This document shows, piece by piece, positions 1-6,081 of a DNA stretch of 10,751 bases. The notes under the pieces are model-generated. The model was not told the DNA's origin, searched no databases, and saw nothing but the letters and a program-made list of their open reading frames with translations. This stretch comes from Limnochordia bacterium (GTDB lineage: Bacteria; Bacillota; Limnochordia; Darwinibacteriales; DTU012), in the NCBI GenBank assembly GCA_007116995.1, contig SKHL01000245.1:1-10751 (forward strand), given 5' to 3'. Positions within the stretch are counted from its first letter, which is position 1, and every line of letters starts with the position of its first letter. The translations under genes were made by a program, and so were the position numbers.

Positions 1-62
1 GGATCTCCAGACATTATCGGATCTCCAGACATTATCGGATCTCCAGACATTATCGGATCTCC
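1..62. repeat. 18-bp tandem repeat, 3 full copies plus a partial copy
   Basis: The unit ggatctccagacattatc occurs three times perfectly at 1-18, 19-36 and 37-54. Eight further bases follow at 55-62. The array continues off the left edge, so its true copy number is unknown. The unit is a multiple of three and, on the minus strand, encodes SGDPIM repeats in the frame of the secreted protein. Copy number changes would therefore lengthen or shorten the protein without a frameshift. Perfect identity between copies suggests recent expansion or an assembly collapse at a contig end. Confidence 0.97.
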
Positions 63-671
63 GGATAGCACAGGTTGCAATTGTCTTGAGTTTCCCTTCT
101 TATTAATAAAAAAATCAAAAGATTTGTCGTTATCACTATGCAAGACTAAAGACCAGCCGTCCAGACCATTCTCAAAGCCACCATTATGTAATATATTTCT
201 TCGGGTTCTATTACTTACTAACGATGCATCATCAATCCAAAACTTTCCTTGCGCTCCTTCAGCGACAAATAGATATATACCAAGAATATCTTCCTTAGCC
301 TCAAATTCAGTCGACCACTTTTCCCAACCATTCGAGAGCACTGGTCGATTAAATCGGTCTACATCACCTTGTTTCAGGTACAGATGCGGTTCTTCACCTG
401 CACCGGTTATTCCTATCTGAATGTTTAAGTCTCCGACTCGCTTAATCCAAACTTCAAACAAATAAGTTTGTTGTTGATTAACCTCAACTAACTGACCTAG
501 GAAAAACTGGACATCCGCACAATCCGACTGAAAACCCATTGAGGCGTTGCCACTTCTTACATTCTCATACTGAGGCTGTACAATTTCTACAGGTAGCTTA
601 ATCTGATATGGTGAAGCAACGGCAATTGAACTCAATAACAAAATCATCAACGCACTAGTTCCTAACCGCAT
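1..671 (-). CDS. Secreted carbohydrate-binding-module-like protein (3'-truncated by window edge)
   Basis: An open frame of 223 codons starts at ATG 671 and runs off the left edge without a stop. A GGGGGTGG-like ribosome site lies about 5 bases before the ATG. Residues 1-20 form a signal peptide with likely cleavage after AVA, so the product is exported. Residues about 35-153 look like a beta-sandwich module ending in the motif FWIDDASLV (144-152). A second module begins with NGGFENGLDGWS (163-174). Both motifs are typical of CBM4/9-like carbohydrate-binding modules, a family recalled from sequence pattern only. Residues 203-223 are a repeating six-residue unit, SGDPIM. No catalytic domain is visible; one may lie beyond the edge. 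Inferred role: an extracellular or surface glycan-binding protein. It has its own promoter, so it need not be co-transcribed with the pilin gene upstream. Confidence 0.75.
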   Translation of the reverse strand, partial: MRLGTSALMILLLSSIAVASPYQIKLPVEIVQPQYENVRSGNASMGFQSDCADVQFFLGQLVEVNQQQTYLFEVWIKRVGDLNIQIGITGAGEEPHLYLKQGDVDRFNRPVLSNGWEKWSTEFEAKEDILGIYLFVAEGAQGKFWIDDASLVSNRTRRNILHNGGFENGLDGWSLVLHSDNDKSFDFFINKKGNSRQLQPVLSGDPIMSGDPIMSGDPIMSGD

Positions 672-718
672 TGAAACCACCCCCGATCCTTAGATTCCAT
701 ACCATTCTCGTAATTCCG

Positions 719-748
719 ATTATATGCATTCAGGTTTTATTTAGTCAA
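719..748 (-). promoter_or_regulatory. Sigma-70/sigma-A promoter of the secreted protein gene
   Basis: On the minus strand there is TTGACT (743-748), an 18-base spacer and a perfect TATAAT (719-724). This is about 48 bases before the ATG at 671. It is the best promoter match in the window and lies between the pilin stop (790) and the secreted protein start. Confidence 0.75.
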
Positions 749-789
749 TGGAACGAATCTATTCCGATTGATTGTCTAGTCCAGTAATC

Positions 790-1224
790 TCACTGAGCGG
801 ATGAGTCACCCTTTCTAATTCCATCAGAATCAGAATCACCAATGTATCTATTTCCATCAATAACCCATGTCACATACTTAACATGAGTCAGGCTGAGAAA
901 ATCCATTAATTTATTTCTATGAATTTCATTAAAATGATTATAAGTCCCTTGACCTGTTGCACGAATGATGTGCTCTTTACCGTTTATAATTGCAGTTTGT
1001 TTCTGTACTGCTGGAAGCTTCTCTGGATGCATCTGCTCTAGGGCACTAATTCCAATATTTAACATCCTTGCATACGCTCCACCTACTTCTTCCTTGACCC
1101 TGCTTACAATACTCGAATAGATCGGAACACTAACCATAGCAAGTATACCCACTATAAGTATAATGAGCGTTAACTCATAAAACCAAAATCCTTGACCCCT
1201 GTTTTCCTTATTCAAAATGTTCAT
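790..1224 (-). CDS. Type IV pilin-like protein (prepilin N-terminal motif)
   Basis: This is a 144-residue protein. Its N-terminus has the class III signal of type IV prepilins and pseudopilins: a short basic leader, Gly12 before the cut site, then Phe13 and the conserved Glu at mature position +5 (Glu17). A hydrophobic helix follows (about 18-37) with Pro34, as in the usual GFTLIELL...P pattern. The motif is somewhat altered (FWFYELTLI). The C-terminal part ends in DGNRYIGDSDSDG, resembling the short C-terminal beta region of small pilins. The product would be processed by a prepilin peptidase and join a pilus or a secretion pseudopilus. The ribosome site before ATG 1224 is weak. The gene starts 63 bases after the stop of the membrane protein gene, so co-transcription is likely. 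No assembly ATPase, platform protein or peptidase gene is in the window, so pilus versus pseudopilus cannot be decided. Confidence 0.75.
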   Translation of the reverse strand: MNILNKENRGQGFWFYELTLIILIVGILAMVSVPIYSSIVSRVKEEVGGAYARMLNIGISALEQMHPEKLPAVQKQTAIINGKEHIIRATGQGTYNHFNEIHRNKLMDFLSLTHVKYVTWVIDGNRYIGDSDSDGIRKGDSSAQ

Positions 1225-1287
1225 GATGTATGTTTCTACCCGACTTTCATTAATCTCTTCCTACAATAGCATTAATTGTTATTAATA

Positions 1288-1698
1288 CTATCTTAGTAGT
1301 TTGTTATGCTTGTCTTCTGATACCGTTTTGACAACGACGACTAATTTTAACAGCCTAATAATCGCCACAAAAATAACTAATAGTGGAAACAAAAACCCTA
1401 AGTAATACCCGAAGCCTGCCTGTACAAAGAAGAGCAAGAAAATAAGTGAAAACAGCCGCTCCACAGCATCCTTAACCAACTGAGTGCTCGTCCCAATGAC
1501 ATGTAACCCATTCCGAAAGCCATCACCGATTCCAAGAGAAGGCTTAAGAGTCCTCATGGTTTCCTGGGAATACTGCGTGTCACGGTTTACTAAGGCACTT
1601 TGGGTTTTATCGTCGCTGGTACGAACATAAACAGGCATGTCTGAAAACATGGGTAGAAGGAACGCTAAAATTAGTAGAAGAACCATTAGTTTTACCAT
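1288..1698 (-). CDS. Small membrane protein of unknown function
   Basis: The 136-residue protein has an N-terminal hydrophobic segment (about 3-18), a polar region (19-78) likely outside the membrane, and strongly hydrophobic segments at about 79-94 and 99-118. It ends in a basic/polar tail. I chose ATG 1698 because GAGGTG lies 6 bases before it and a hydrophobic stretch begins at once. The same frame is open up to 1953, but that upstream part encodes an unrelated transposase-like N-terminus seen again elsewhere in the window. The extension is therefore best read as an accidental in-frame fusion. The pilin gene follows 63 bases downstream, so the pair may form an operon read from the IS-relic promoter at 1977-2005. 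I do not recognise the family. A role linked to the pilin is only inferred from position. Confidence 0.6.
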   Translation of the reverse strand: MVKLMVLLLILAFLLPMFSDMPVYVRTSDDKTQSALVNRDTQYSQETMRTLKPSLGIGDGFRNGLHVIGTSTQLVKDAVERLFSLIFLLFFVQAGFGYYLGFLFPLLVIFVAIIRLLKLVVVVKTVSEDKHNKLLR

Positions 1699-1754
1699 AC
1701 TATGCACCTCGACTCCAGCAATCTGGCTTCTACCCCTATTCCCGCCAACCTTAC

Positions 1755-2010
1755 TCTCTCCTTGTTTGATCATGAGACTTAGACCATTCATGCTTTTGGC
1801 TCTAAGCAGCAAACCAAAAAGCAAGGGCGTTACGACTTGAACCGTGCTATAGGTTGGATTTACTCTTCCATCGGTCAGTTTACTCAGATCACGATTGATA
1901 TGATAGACGTCTTTTATATACCGGATGAATTTTGCAAAGTAATCCTTTCTCAATGTATCGCCTCAATTCTGCTCTGATCATAACAGAATCTTCCAACGAT
2001 TGAAACCGCG
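1755..2010 (-). mobile_element. IS relic A: 5' end of a transposase gene with promoter
   Basis: The frame from TTG 1953 to about 1757 encodes about 66 residues that include LLRAKSMNGLSLMIKQGE. This matches the translated relics at 4857-4999 and 9507-9639 closely in both protein and DNA. The multicopy, truncated state and the helical N-terminus suggest a DDE-type transposase, possibly IS4-like; the family is not certain. GAGGCGAT precedes the TTG start, and a promoter lies upstream. Homology to the other copies stops near 1755, where the frame runs without a stop into the membrane gene. The outer end of the element cannot be placed because no other copy keeps this side. Bases 2010-2209, up to the next gene, hold nothing I recognise. 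Confidence 0.65.
1977..2005 (-). promoter_or_regulatory. Promoter in the IS relic, reading toward the membrane protein and pilin genes
   Basis: On the minus strand there is TTTCAA (2000-2005), a 17-base spacer and TATGAT (1977-1982). It lies 24 bases before the TTG start of the transposase fragment. It probably was the transposase promoter and is now placed to read through into the membrane protein and pilin genes. Confidence 0.5.
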
Positions 2011-2209
2011 AATTTGATACACTTCTCAATCGATGCTCAAATACTGATGCAATGGCTAGTTTGGGAGGTAGAAGCTAGATTACTGCTCCTTCGCATCGTG
2101 GATTTTATCTCCAGGATTGTTCTTGATGTGTGTTTTTGCGTATGGTTAATAGTAATTAGTTTCGATATCATACCACTTTCTGTGGCGATTACTCTATTGG
2201 CTCCAGCAC

Positions 2210-2917
2210 TTAGTCCACTGGTTTAAAGTTCCTGTGCTCAATTTTAGCCCATTCCGTCTTTTTGTATTTCAAGGATTTTAAACACCTGTTGATATGTTCA
2301 GGGTCATATTCCCAAAACAGCTGTTCCTTAACCCAAGCTCTAATCTCCTCATGCTCCGGGTGGCTTTCATCCCAGTAAACCTTCAAGAATTCATAGAACC
2401 CGGGAAGCCCGCCTACATCATCTGGTGGTGCTGTTTCTGCACCATCAATGAGGGTCGGATACCCATAATGATAATCATCTACAACTTCCTCAAGACTGAT
2501 CAAGATCCGCCAATCGTCACCGTAGTCATAGACATAGTTAATCTGGCCATGCTCTTCGAGATACTTATCTATCTTAATCCCAGTGGGTTTGCGGATAACT
2601 GTCTTTAAGTTCTCCAGCTGTCTCTCGGCAAATTTGGAATTCATGGCCTTAAGCCTTGCCTCAATTTCCTTCCGGTTCTTCTTGAACTGCTGGTGTTCCT
2701 GGTACGCTTCCTCATCGTTGGTCACCCGGATATTATCGGCAAATAAATCAAAGTGAAAAAGATGATATGCGTCACGAGGGTACCCGCTGTTGAAGTTTAA
2801 GACATTCTGAATAACATCATGCAGTCTGTTGAATGTCGCTCCAGCTGGCATGATGACTCTTCGCCAGATTAATGGCTCTGAGCCTAAGATTTCGATCTTA
2901 ATTTGGTAAGCTTTCAT
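2210..2917 (-). CDS. Plasmid pRiA4b ORF-3-like family protein
   Basis: This 235-residue protein has the hallmarks of the pRiA4b ORF-3-like family (also annotated as IS1096 TnpR-like). It opens with MKAYQIKIEI and PLIWRRV (15-21), followed by a LHDVIQ helix. It also has YDYGDDW (120-126), a LISLE strand, and a PTLIDGAETAPPDDVGG loop leading to GFYEFL. A charged, probably helical insert (about 69-108) separates the two conserved halves. The family's biochemical function is not established; members are scattered in genomes and on plasmids. I chose ATG 2917 because GTGAGG lies 8-9 bases before it and the family usually starts at this point. An in-frame ATG at 2974 would add 19 residues but has poor ribosome-site spacing. 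It follows the small gene at 2975-3211 by 57 bases and likely shares its transcript. Confidence 0.85.
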   Translation of the reverse strand: MKAYQIKIEILGSEPLIWRRVIMPAGATFNRLHDVIQNVLNFNSGYPRDAYHLFHFDLFADNIRVTNDEEAYQEHQQFKKNRKEIEARLKAMNSKFAERQLENLKTVIRKPTGIKIDKYLEEHGQINYVYDYGDDWRILISLEEVVDDYHYGYPTLIDGAETAPPDDVGGLPGFYEFLKVYWDESHPEHEEIRAWVKEQLFWEYDPEHINRCLKSLKYKKTEWAKIEHRNFKPVD

Positions 2918-2974
2918 GGTGTAATCCCTCACTTCCATATCTGACTGAGTAGCTATTAACACTTTTTGCAGCAT

Positions 2975-3211
2975 CTACCTTAATGCCGATAGCTTGTCGG
3001 TATATCGTTTTTCATCAAACTCTTCCCCATTTTTCATTACATCGTACATTTCTTCAATGAGGATAGCTGCAATCTTCTTCTTAGCATCACGCTCAGTATA
3101 CCCTGCTTTTCTCAATCTTTCTAGTGTAATCTTAGTAATGAGTGGGTCATTCGCGTTAACTTGATTGTCCACTACTTCAAGAATAGATCTCTGCAAATGT
3201 TTATTAACCAA
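2975..3211 (-). CDS. Small helical protein, partner of the pRiA4b ORF-3-like gene
   Basis: This 78-residue, mostly alpha-helical protein contains RSILEVVDNQV, an RKAGYTERDAKKKIAAIL helix-turn region and EEMYDVMKNGEEFDEKRY near the end. I recall similar short proteins of the type HxxLHxxVENQ...EAxHAIxxVL...EE encoded beside pRiA4b-type and SEC-C-domain genes. The function is unknown. The start is inferred as TTG 3211, because AGGAG ends 9 bases before it. The in-frame TTG at 3220 directly abuts the AGGAG and cannot use it well. No ATG is available in this part of the frame. It is the first gene of a two-gene operon with the gene at 2210-2917. Confidence 0.7.
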   Translation of the reverse strand: MVNKHLQRSILEVVDNQVNANDPLITKITLERLRKAGYTERDAKKKIAAILIEEMYDVMKNGEEFDEKRYTDKLSALR

Positions 3212-3429
3212 TTTTTCCAACTCCTAACTGTCTGGTTCACCTGCAACAGGTTTCCACCGCCCATATGGGATGGTTTCTAGTCCACTAATCTAACCTATCT
3301 GGCAAACAGAAACAAGTTAAGCTGATGGGATTGATTGCTGGACTGGGTCATACAATCGATCAGGAAGGCGATCGGCCAATCTCTCTCCCAAAATCAAGAA
3401 ATTAGACATCAAGTGAACGGCCAACTCCC
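3212..3429. other. Intergenic leader upstream of the pRiA4b operon
   Basis: No convincing gene is seen. A perfect 10-base palindrome, CCCATATGGG, lies at 3260-3269. A small hairpin ACCTG-CAA-CAGGT lies about 10 bases to its left. Both could be operator-like elements or chance. A weak minus-strand promoter-like pair, TTGTTT with a 17-base spacer and TAGATT, precedes the palindrome. A plus-strand open stretch of about 38 codons ending at an in-frame TAG near 3404 has no ribosome site. Confidence 0.3.
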
Positions 3430-3562
3430 GATTTTGTCTAGATCTTCCTCTTACCTTAAGATTTCAATCAACGTATTCAGTTATCCTTCTTTTATTCAGT
3501 ATTAAAAATCAACCGAGCGTCGTATCTCAACATAGACAAGCCTTTGAGCAAAAGTCTGACTA
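3430..3562 (-). mobile_element. IS relic R1: 3' end of the transposase gene and IS tail
   Basis: The 133 bases match 4719-4850 over their whole length with scattered substitutions. On the minus strand both copies encode QTFAQRLVYVEIRRSV followed by D/Y, F and a stop (stop here at 3502-3504). Both then have about 70 bases of matching non-coding tail. The second copy is joined to the transposase N-terminal fragment, so the pair is interpreted as the IS 3' end. The shared boundary near 3430/4719 (gattttg...) may be the true IS terminus. Confidence 0.65.
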
Positions 3563-3738
3563 GTTCTCTCTGAATCAGTACGTGATTCTTGAGCCGTCTG
3601 TCTTTGAACAATTAACGCTTCCCAGTCAGCGAAGAAGCAGCGCAGCCCACGAACCATAGCGCTGGAGAGACGGGATGAGCGCTCTGTTAACCGGAGCTTC
3701 ATTTCGACTCGGTAATGCACTATTTCAGCAGAAGACAT
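3502..3738 (-). other. Short chimeric ORF ending in the IS tail (doubtful gene)
   Basis: A 78-codon frame lies 50 bases after the PilZ gene stop. Its last roughly 18 residues (QTFAQRLVYVEIRRSVDF) belong to the IS relic. The preceding part, rich in Arg and Ser, has no family resemblance I recognise. No convincing ribosome site precedes ATG 3738. It is probably either the decayed end of a gene cut by the IS, or a frame that is open by chance. Another minus-strand frame in 3640-3700 is also open for about 27 codons, which adds to the doubt. Confidence 0.2.
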
Positions 3739-3788
3739 CCAAACCTAGTTCCACCGCATCCAAGTCACAGCAGCTGCCTTGCGTTCGC

Positions 3789-4472
3789 CTATTTCGACAC
3801 CATGTTTCGCAGCAGCTGTCGTAAAAACAAACTGGAATTCGTGAAACGCATGCCATAAATAAAAAATTCGTCGACAACCCGCGCCCAAACAACCTCGGCC
3901 TGTTCGGCTAAGGACTCACCAGCGATCGTGAACGAGAGCTCGACGATAACCTGATCGGGCACCTGGATGTTCGTCAGCACCTGCACTCCTGTCTCGCTTA
4001 CGTTGCGAATGACCACCGGATACGTTTTGTTGCGCATAGTAAGTGGCGGAAGACCACTGCGGACATGGATGATTCGCATCATACCACTCTGCTTGAATTC
4101 CGAACGCTGTGCTTCCCTGTGTTCCATTCGGTTGACCTCTTTGGGTACGGACAGCAAGAATACCTGCTGTTTGTTCTGCTCATCAAGGTAATGATCGCGA
4201 ACACTTGAAAAGAAGGAAAACTTGGTCAATGTCTCGTCGCACGATGTAACCTCTACAAGGTTTTCCACTTGCAAAACAAAGGGATCTGGCCATTCACATT
4301 TGACCATTATTCTATGTGAATCGAGCTCTGTGATTCGCCCTACATATATACAGTCAAGATCTGTCCTCGCAGATTGATTGTCCTCATTGCCTAAACCGGA
4401 ACTGGCGGGGCATTCCTCGACAGAGCAGTGTATCTGTACTTTTTGGTTCAAGAGGTAAATGGGATTAGACAT
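3789..4472 (-). CDS. PilZ-domain c-di-GMP-binding protein, YcgR-like (flagellar brake type)
   Basis: The 227-residue protein has an N-terminal YcgR-N-like beta domain (about 1-110), here with a Ser/Asn-rich insertion at 23-38, followed by a PilZ domain. The two c-di-GMP-binding signatures are present: RxxxR as Arg119-EAQ-Arg123, and NxSxxG as Asn157-V-Ser159-ET-Gly162. The family binds c-di-GMP and commonly curbs flagellar rotation or tunes surface behaviour by contact with motor proteins. The start at ATG 4472 is backed by AAAGGAG with a 6-base gap. No flagellar or diguanylate cyclase genes are visible. The gene is flanked on both sides by relics of the same IS (3430-3562 and 4719-4999), so its original operon may have been lost. 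Confidence 0.85.
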   Translation of the reverse strand: MSNPIYLLNQKVQIHCSVEECPASSGLGNEDNQSARTDLDCIYVGRITELDSHRIMVKCEWPDPFVLQVENLVEVTSCDETLTKFSFFSSVRDHYLDEQNKQQVFLLSVPKEVNRMEHREAQRSEFKQSGMMRIIHVRSGLPPLTMRNKTYPVVIRNVSETGVQVLTNIQVPDQVIVELSFTIAGESLAEQAEVVWARVVDEFFIYGMRFTNSSLFLRQLLRNMVSK

Positions 4473-4653
4473 AGGATTCTCCTTTCATTCCATCCGCATG
4501 ATTTCTAATATCTATGCTTTCGCCCCCGTCTCGGCCAAGTCCTCCCACACCCATCGGAGATCGACCTTGAATGCAAAAAAGAAGCCCTGAAGTGTTAGCT
4601 CCAAAGCTTCTGTGTAGATTTTGTGGTGGGCGAACTTCCGCTGGAATCGCCAT
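4465..4653 (-). CDS. Possible short protein overlapping the PilZ gene start
   Basis: A 62-codon frame runs from ATG 4653 to a TAA that overlaps the PilZ start by 8 bases (TATGTCTAA). This is an arrangement common in operons. GAAGG precedes the ATG by 4-5 bases. The product is Gly-rich in the middle (SPMGVGGLGRDGGESIDIRN) and I recognise no family. An in-frame stop just upstream limits extension. It may be a real small gene, the remnant of a larger one cut off by the IS relic at 4719, or chance. If it is not a gene, the 246 bases from 4473 to 4718 are the PilZ leader. Confidence 0.3.
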   Translation of the reverse strand: MAIPAEVRPPQNLHRSFGANTSGLLFCIQGRSPMGVGGLGRDGGESIDIRNHADGMKGESYV

Positions 4654-4718
4654 AAAGCCTTCGTTCCCTGTTCCCTACAAGGGCCCAGGATCCTGCCTGA
4701 TATAATGGTTAGTTTCCT

Positions 4719-4999
4719 GATTTTGGCTAAATCTTCCCCTTACCCCATATTTGACTCACTCTATTCAGTTATCCTTCCTCTATCCAGTATTAAAAATAAA
4801 CCGAGCGTCGTATCTCAACATATACAAGCCTTTGAGCAAAAGTCTGATTACTTTACAGTGTCTCGCATCGTATCAACTGACAATAGTTTGGTCCCTTGAC
4901 TAAAAAGCTTCTGGAACTCCCCTTGCTGCACCATGAGATCTAGACCATTCATGCTCTTTACTCTAAGCAGGAAACCGAAAAGCAAGGCGTTACGACTTG
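4719..4999 (-). mobile_element. IS relic B: internally deleted transposase (N-terminal piece joined to 3' end)
   Basis: Bases 4719-4850 are the IS 3' end shared with 3430-3562. Bases 4857-4999 encode LLFGFLLRVKSMNGLDLM and onward to SVDTMRDT, matching the relics at 9507-9639 and 1757-1839. The two parts are joined with the transposase middle missing and in different frames, so no protein can be made. Start and promoter are also lost, because homology to relic A stops at 4999 inside the end of the PHP gene. This is a non-autonomous, decayed derivative of about 280 bp. Confidence 0.7.
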
Positions 5000-5694
5000 G
5001 GCTTTTCCTCGTCACTAAACTGAAGCACAAAATTCTCTGCTTCGCCGTTTACTATTGCTCTTATCAGGTCATCGACACTGCGCAAACGTCTTTTTACCTG
5101 TACTCCGCATAGTCTCTTGCGTGGGCCCACATGATTATCAGTCCCAACCACTTTTACCAAATCATAATTGTCCGCATATTGGTCTGCAAGATGGTTTTCG
5201 AAATCCGATCTCGATGCATTGTCTACCTCAACAGCATCTACCCTATGAGGAAGCAGCCTTATCATATCAATGAAGGCCGCTTCACGAAATGGATGTGCAT
5301 GAACAATGATGCCGCCATCATCACGAACTAAGTCGCAGTATTCGTCCATTCTTAGCGTAAGTAGATCAGGATGTTCTAATAGCCATTGCTTGTCAAGTCC
5401 ATAGGTCAATAAATGTGTGCCTCGATATGAGTATTCCCATCCAAAGAAAACTTCCATCCCAATTCTTTGTCCCTCAGCGTAAGCCAATTCGTAGCCTTTG
5501 CAGAACAGCTGCACGCGTTCAGCCCACGGCAATTCTTTGGGAACTGTCGTATTGGCATTTAAGAAGTGGTCAGTAATGCAGACACCACTAAATCCGATTT
5601 TTTTGTAAAACCTTACAAGTTCAGGTGCGGTTATTTTTCCGCATTTGCTTACTTCTGAAGCATGGGTGTGTATTTCATATTTAAATAATTTCAT
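4990..5694 (-). CDS. PHP-domain metal-dependent phosphoesterase
   Basis: The 234-residue protein carries the metal ligands of the PHP (polymerase and histidinol phosphatase) family in order: His9-T-His11, Asp42-His43 (ITDHF), Glu87 (GWEYS), His132-A-His134 (HAHPF) and Asp186-N-His188 (GTDNH). This suggests an intact trinuclear metal site and phosphoesterase activity; the substrate is unknown. I prefer ATG 5694 because the only alternative in frame is TTG 5700. Neither has a clear ribosome site, and a TATAAT at 5719-5724 would give a very short leader. The last two residues (K, S) and the stop codon lie in IS relic B. The native C-terminus is therefore probably slightly truncated or replaced. 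All catalytic motifs are upstream of that point, so the enzyme may still function. Confidence 0.85.
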   Translation of the reverse strand: MKLFKYEIHTHASEVSKCGKITAPELVRFYKKIGFSGVCITDHFLNANTTVPKELPWAERVQLFCKGYELAYAEGQRIGMEVFFGWEYSYRGTHLLTYGLDKQWLLEHPDLLTLRMDEYCDLVRDDGGIIVHAHPFREAAFIDMIRLLPHRVDAVEVDNASRSDFENHLADQYADNYDLVKVVGTDNHVGPRKRLCGVQVKRRLRSVDDLIRAIVNGEAENFVLQFSDEEKPKS

Positions 5695-5718
5695 TGACAA
5701 TGTTTTTGTAAGACGGGG

Positions 5719-5724
5719 ATTATA
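5719..5724 (-). promoter_or_regulatory. Candidate -10 box of the PHP gene
   Basis: A perfect TATAAT on the minus strand lies 25 bases before ATG 5694. No good -35 box is found at 16-18 bases. If used, the transcript would start about 18 bases before the ATG with no Shine-Dalgarno sequence, making it nearly leaderless. Confidence 0.35.
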
Positions 5725-5757
5725 TCACGTTCATTTCCCTTAGCACTCTTACAACGG

Positions 5758-6048
5758 ATGTCACCTCCAATTCTTATTTCACGTTTTGTTCGATATACCA
5801 TTATTAAATACTGCAGCTGCATAATCCTTCACTTAATTAACGATTCTTCTCCAAAACTGGGATATTCCGTTCTAGATTTCTTACGAACTCTTTCTGCTAA
5901 AGTGCGACAAGTGTATTTTCGTGACAGCAACATATTTATTGAGTTTCAATCCAAGCAAACACAGGGTGCGACTCAAACAATAAGTATTTCATCTACTCGT
6001 TCAAAAGTTAAGCTCACATATTCGGACCTCCATTCGCTTTTCCTATAA
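5758..6048 (+). CDS. Short hypothetical protein, perhaps an N-terminally decayed remnant
   Basis: This is the only plausible plus-strand frame in the window: 96 codons ending at TAA 6046-6048. It lies divergent from the PHP gene and convergent with the DUF4268 pseudogene. The second half (about 35-96: SVLDFLRTLSAKVRQVYFRD...IFIEFQ...TRSKVKLTYSDLHSLFL) reads like a folded alpha/beta segment with alternating hydrophobic strands. The first 30 residues look less protein-like. No ribosome site precedes ATG 5758, and no other ATG exists in the frame. It could be the tail of a gene whose 5' part was lost when the neighbouring DNA was rearranged. I do not recognise the family. Confidence 0.35.
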   Translation: MSPPILISRFVRYTIIKYCSCIILHLINDSSPKLGYSVLDFLRTLSAKVRQVYFRDSNIFIEFQSKQTQGATQTISISSTRSKVKLTYSDLHSLFL

Positions 6049-6081
6049 GCCGCCTAAGCGAGTACACTGGTGCAGATTCAG

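Noticed and set aside
1..62. CRISPR array
   Set aside because: The 18-base units follow each other directly with no spacers and lie inside a coding frame.
124..420. 98-codon plus-strand ORF
   Set aside because: It lies wholly opposite the secreted protein gene, which has a signal peptide, ribosome site, promoter and domain motifs. This is a shadow frame.
2014..2226. Hydrophobic 70-codon plus-strand ORF
   Set aside because: TTG start without a ribosome site. It overlaps the IS promoter side and the 3' end of the pRiA4b-like gene. Hydrophobicity alone can arise from T-rich DNA.
4690..4712. Plus-strand TATAAT (tgatataatgg) as a promoter
   Set aside because: No -35 box at the right distance and no plus-strand gene downstream.
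4473..4718. c-di-GMP riboswitch in front of the PilZ gene
   Set aside because: Considered because of the ligand link, but the conserved GEMM core and paired stems could not be found.
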